DNA of 64,000 nt from Rhodovulum sp. (lineage in GTDB: Bacteria; Pseudomonadota; Alphaproteobacteria; Rhodobacterales; Rhodobacteraceae). Position numbers and translations under genes: made by a program. Positions 63,217 through 64,000 of this stretch are shown here, in pieces (position 1 is the first letter of the stretch; each line of letters opens with the position of its first letter). The notes beneath the pieces were generated by a model, which saw only the letters and a list, made by a program, of their open reading frames with translations, did no database searches and had not been told where the DNA came from. The stretch covers positions 37,746 through 101,745 of the forward strand of contig JACKKC010000009.1 in assembly GCA_020637615.1 (NCBI GenBank), in the 5' to 3' direction.

Positions 63217-63906
63217 TCAGGCAGTGAAGAGGTCCGGATGCGCTTCCGCCAGCTTCGGCAGTGACTTCAGCATCTCGCCGAGATGCACGCGCATCGCGGT
63301 CTCGGCGCGTTCCGGGTCGCGCGCCGCCATGGCGGAAGCGATCGCCTCATGCTGCTCGATCAAGGTATCGATCGGCGTCGCTTCCGAGAAGGAGAGGAAC
63401 CGCACGCGATCCATCTGCGCCTTGAGCGTTTCGAGAAGCTTCCAGGCGGTTTCGCATCCTGCGCCGCGCGCGATCGCCTGGTGGAATTCCTCGTCGAGCT
63501 CCAGGAACGCCACATGGTCGCCGCGATCGCGGGCCGCCGCCTGACGCAGGATCAATTGCTGCAGTTCGCCGACCAGGGCATCGCTCGCCTCCGCGGCGGC
63601 CTTGCGCACGAAAGCGACCTCGATCGCCTCCCGGATGAAGCGCGCATTGTCCACGTCCCGGCGTGAGATGAGCAGGACATAGGTTCCCCGCTGCGGGCGA
63701 ACCTCCACGAGACCTGCCTCGGCGAGCTTGATGAAGGCCTCGCGGACCGGTTGCCGCGAAACCTTCAGCTGCCGCGCCAGTTCTGTCTCGGAAAGCGGGT
63801 TTCCCGGCCGCAGCCTGAGCTGGATTATCGCGTCGCGAAGCAGGTCGTAGACCTTGTTGCTGACGCTTCCGTGGCGGAAGGCGTCGGGAGGAAGCGACAT
63901 GTCCAT
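63217..63906 (-). CDS. FadR-subfamily GntR regulator (FCD domain), UxuR-like
   Basis: A 229-residue regulator: N-terminal winged helix (LSETELARQLKVSRQPVREAFIKLAEAGLVEVRPQRGTYV in pieces, about residues 37-76) and a helical FCD domain with metal-binding-type His (FLELDEEFHQAIARGAG; QHEAIASAMAARD; MRVHLGEML). It is convergent with uxuA and probably represses uxuA and the TRAP genes until mannonate or a uronate-derived ligand binds. Start at 63906 (MDMSLPP) or 63900. Confidence 0.9.
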   Translation of the reverse strand: MDMSLPPDAFRHGSVSNKVYDLLRDAIIQLRLRPGNPLSETELARQLKVSRQPVREAFIKLAEAGLVEVRPQRGTYVLLISRRDVDNARFIREAIEVAFVRKAAAEASDALVGELQQLILRQAAARDRGDHVAFLELDEEFHQAIARGAGCETAWKLLETLKAQMDRVRFLSFSEATPIDTLIEQHEAIASAMAARDPERAETAMRVHLGEMLKSLPKLAEAHPDLFTA

Positions 63907-63941
63907 TCGTAAGGCTCTGAAACTCCTGTCGGTCCATTCTA

Positions 63942-63957
63942 CATACTACCATTCAAG
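63942..63957. promoter_or_regulatory. Candidate GntR operator upstream of its own gene
   Basis: CATACTAC directly followed by CATTCAAG, with a preceding CATTCTA; the same period and near-same sequence as the triple repeat at 61869-61892. About 36 bp before the regulator ATG. Confidence 0.5.
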
Positions 63958-64000
63958 CCCGATGCCAAGGTGGGGGTGGCAACTCGCCCTGTGACCACTC

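Overview
The window is a GC-rich (roughly two thirds G+C by eye) chromosomal segment that looks like an alphaproteobacterium of the Rhodobacterales (Rhodobacteraceae/Paracoccaceae type). The case rests on the uvrC-pgsA-moaD-moaE order, a betI-betC-GST-betA choline-sulfate operon divergent from choXWV, CoxMSL-type molybdenum hydroxylase genes, TRAP and CUT1-type ABC transporters, and the protein sequences themselves. The identification is inference from gene content; no 16S or tRNA gene is present.

Layout. 1-4319: the 3' end of uvrC, then pgsA, moaD, moaE and an Ldh2-type dehydrogenase. 4910-12297: osmoprotectant module, with choline-sulfate hydrolysis and choline oxidation (betI, betC, a GST, betA) on the minus strand and the choline importer choXWV on the plus strand, separated by a likely BetI operator. 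12827-16686: a CoxM/CoxS/CoxL-type xanthine-dehydrogenase-family enzyme with its own MoaD-like protein. 17102-21358: an octaheme c-type cytochrome with HEAT/TPR-like C-terminus, an AGCS Na+/amino-acid symporter and a UspA protein. 21942-29556: RluA pseudouridine synthase, ROK kinase, and a glycan island of five glycosyltransferase-like and two FkbM methyltransferase genes. 29640-32214: pnp and rpsO. 32215-33960: dispersed repeats and an IS110-family element with a broken transposase. 34026-40075: FadR-type regulator, PLP lyase and a CUT1 ABC importer in one tightly coupled operon. 40832-42285: betB broken by three single-base indels. 42392-56128: a polyol/ketose catabolic island (three SDRs, gatZ with two indels, PfkB kinase, ROK repressor, ketose 3-epimerase, SorC regulator, ABC importer with a small membrane protein, xylitol-dehydrogenase-like enzyme). 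56508-57635: a FadL-type porin. 57873-63906: a hexonate/uronate module (L-idonate/L-gulonate 5-dehydrogenase type, TRAP transporter, uxuA, GntR regulator).

How it fits together. Much of the window is nutrient and osmolyte scavenging: each importer is placed beside the regulator and first catabolic enzymes for its probable ligand. Choline-O-sulfate is cleaved to choline, which BetA and BetB would oxidise to glycine betaine, but the only betB copy here is frameshifted. The polyol island resembles the D-altritol/galactitol pathway described in Agrobacterium: polyol dehydrogenases, tagatose kinase, GatZ. The last module would feed D-mannonate to 2-keto-3-deoxygluconate.

The most unusual signal is not a gene. 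A 24-25 nt double-hairpin mini-element occurs four times, each time precisely inside a GTC|GAC site, and one copy interrupts the IS110 transposase with paired base changes that keep the hairpins. A separate repeat of about 220-240 bp occurs three times. Five one-base indels cluster between 41.1 and 45.1 kb; they may be sequencing errors or genuine decay.
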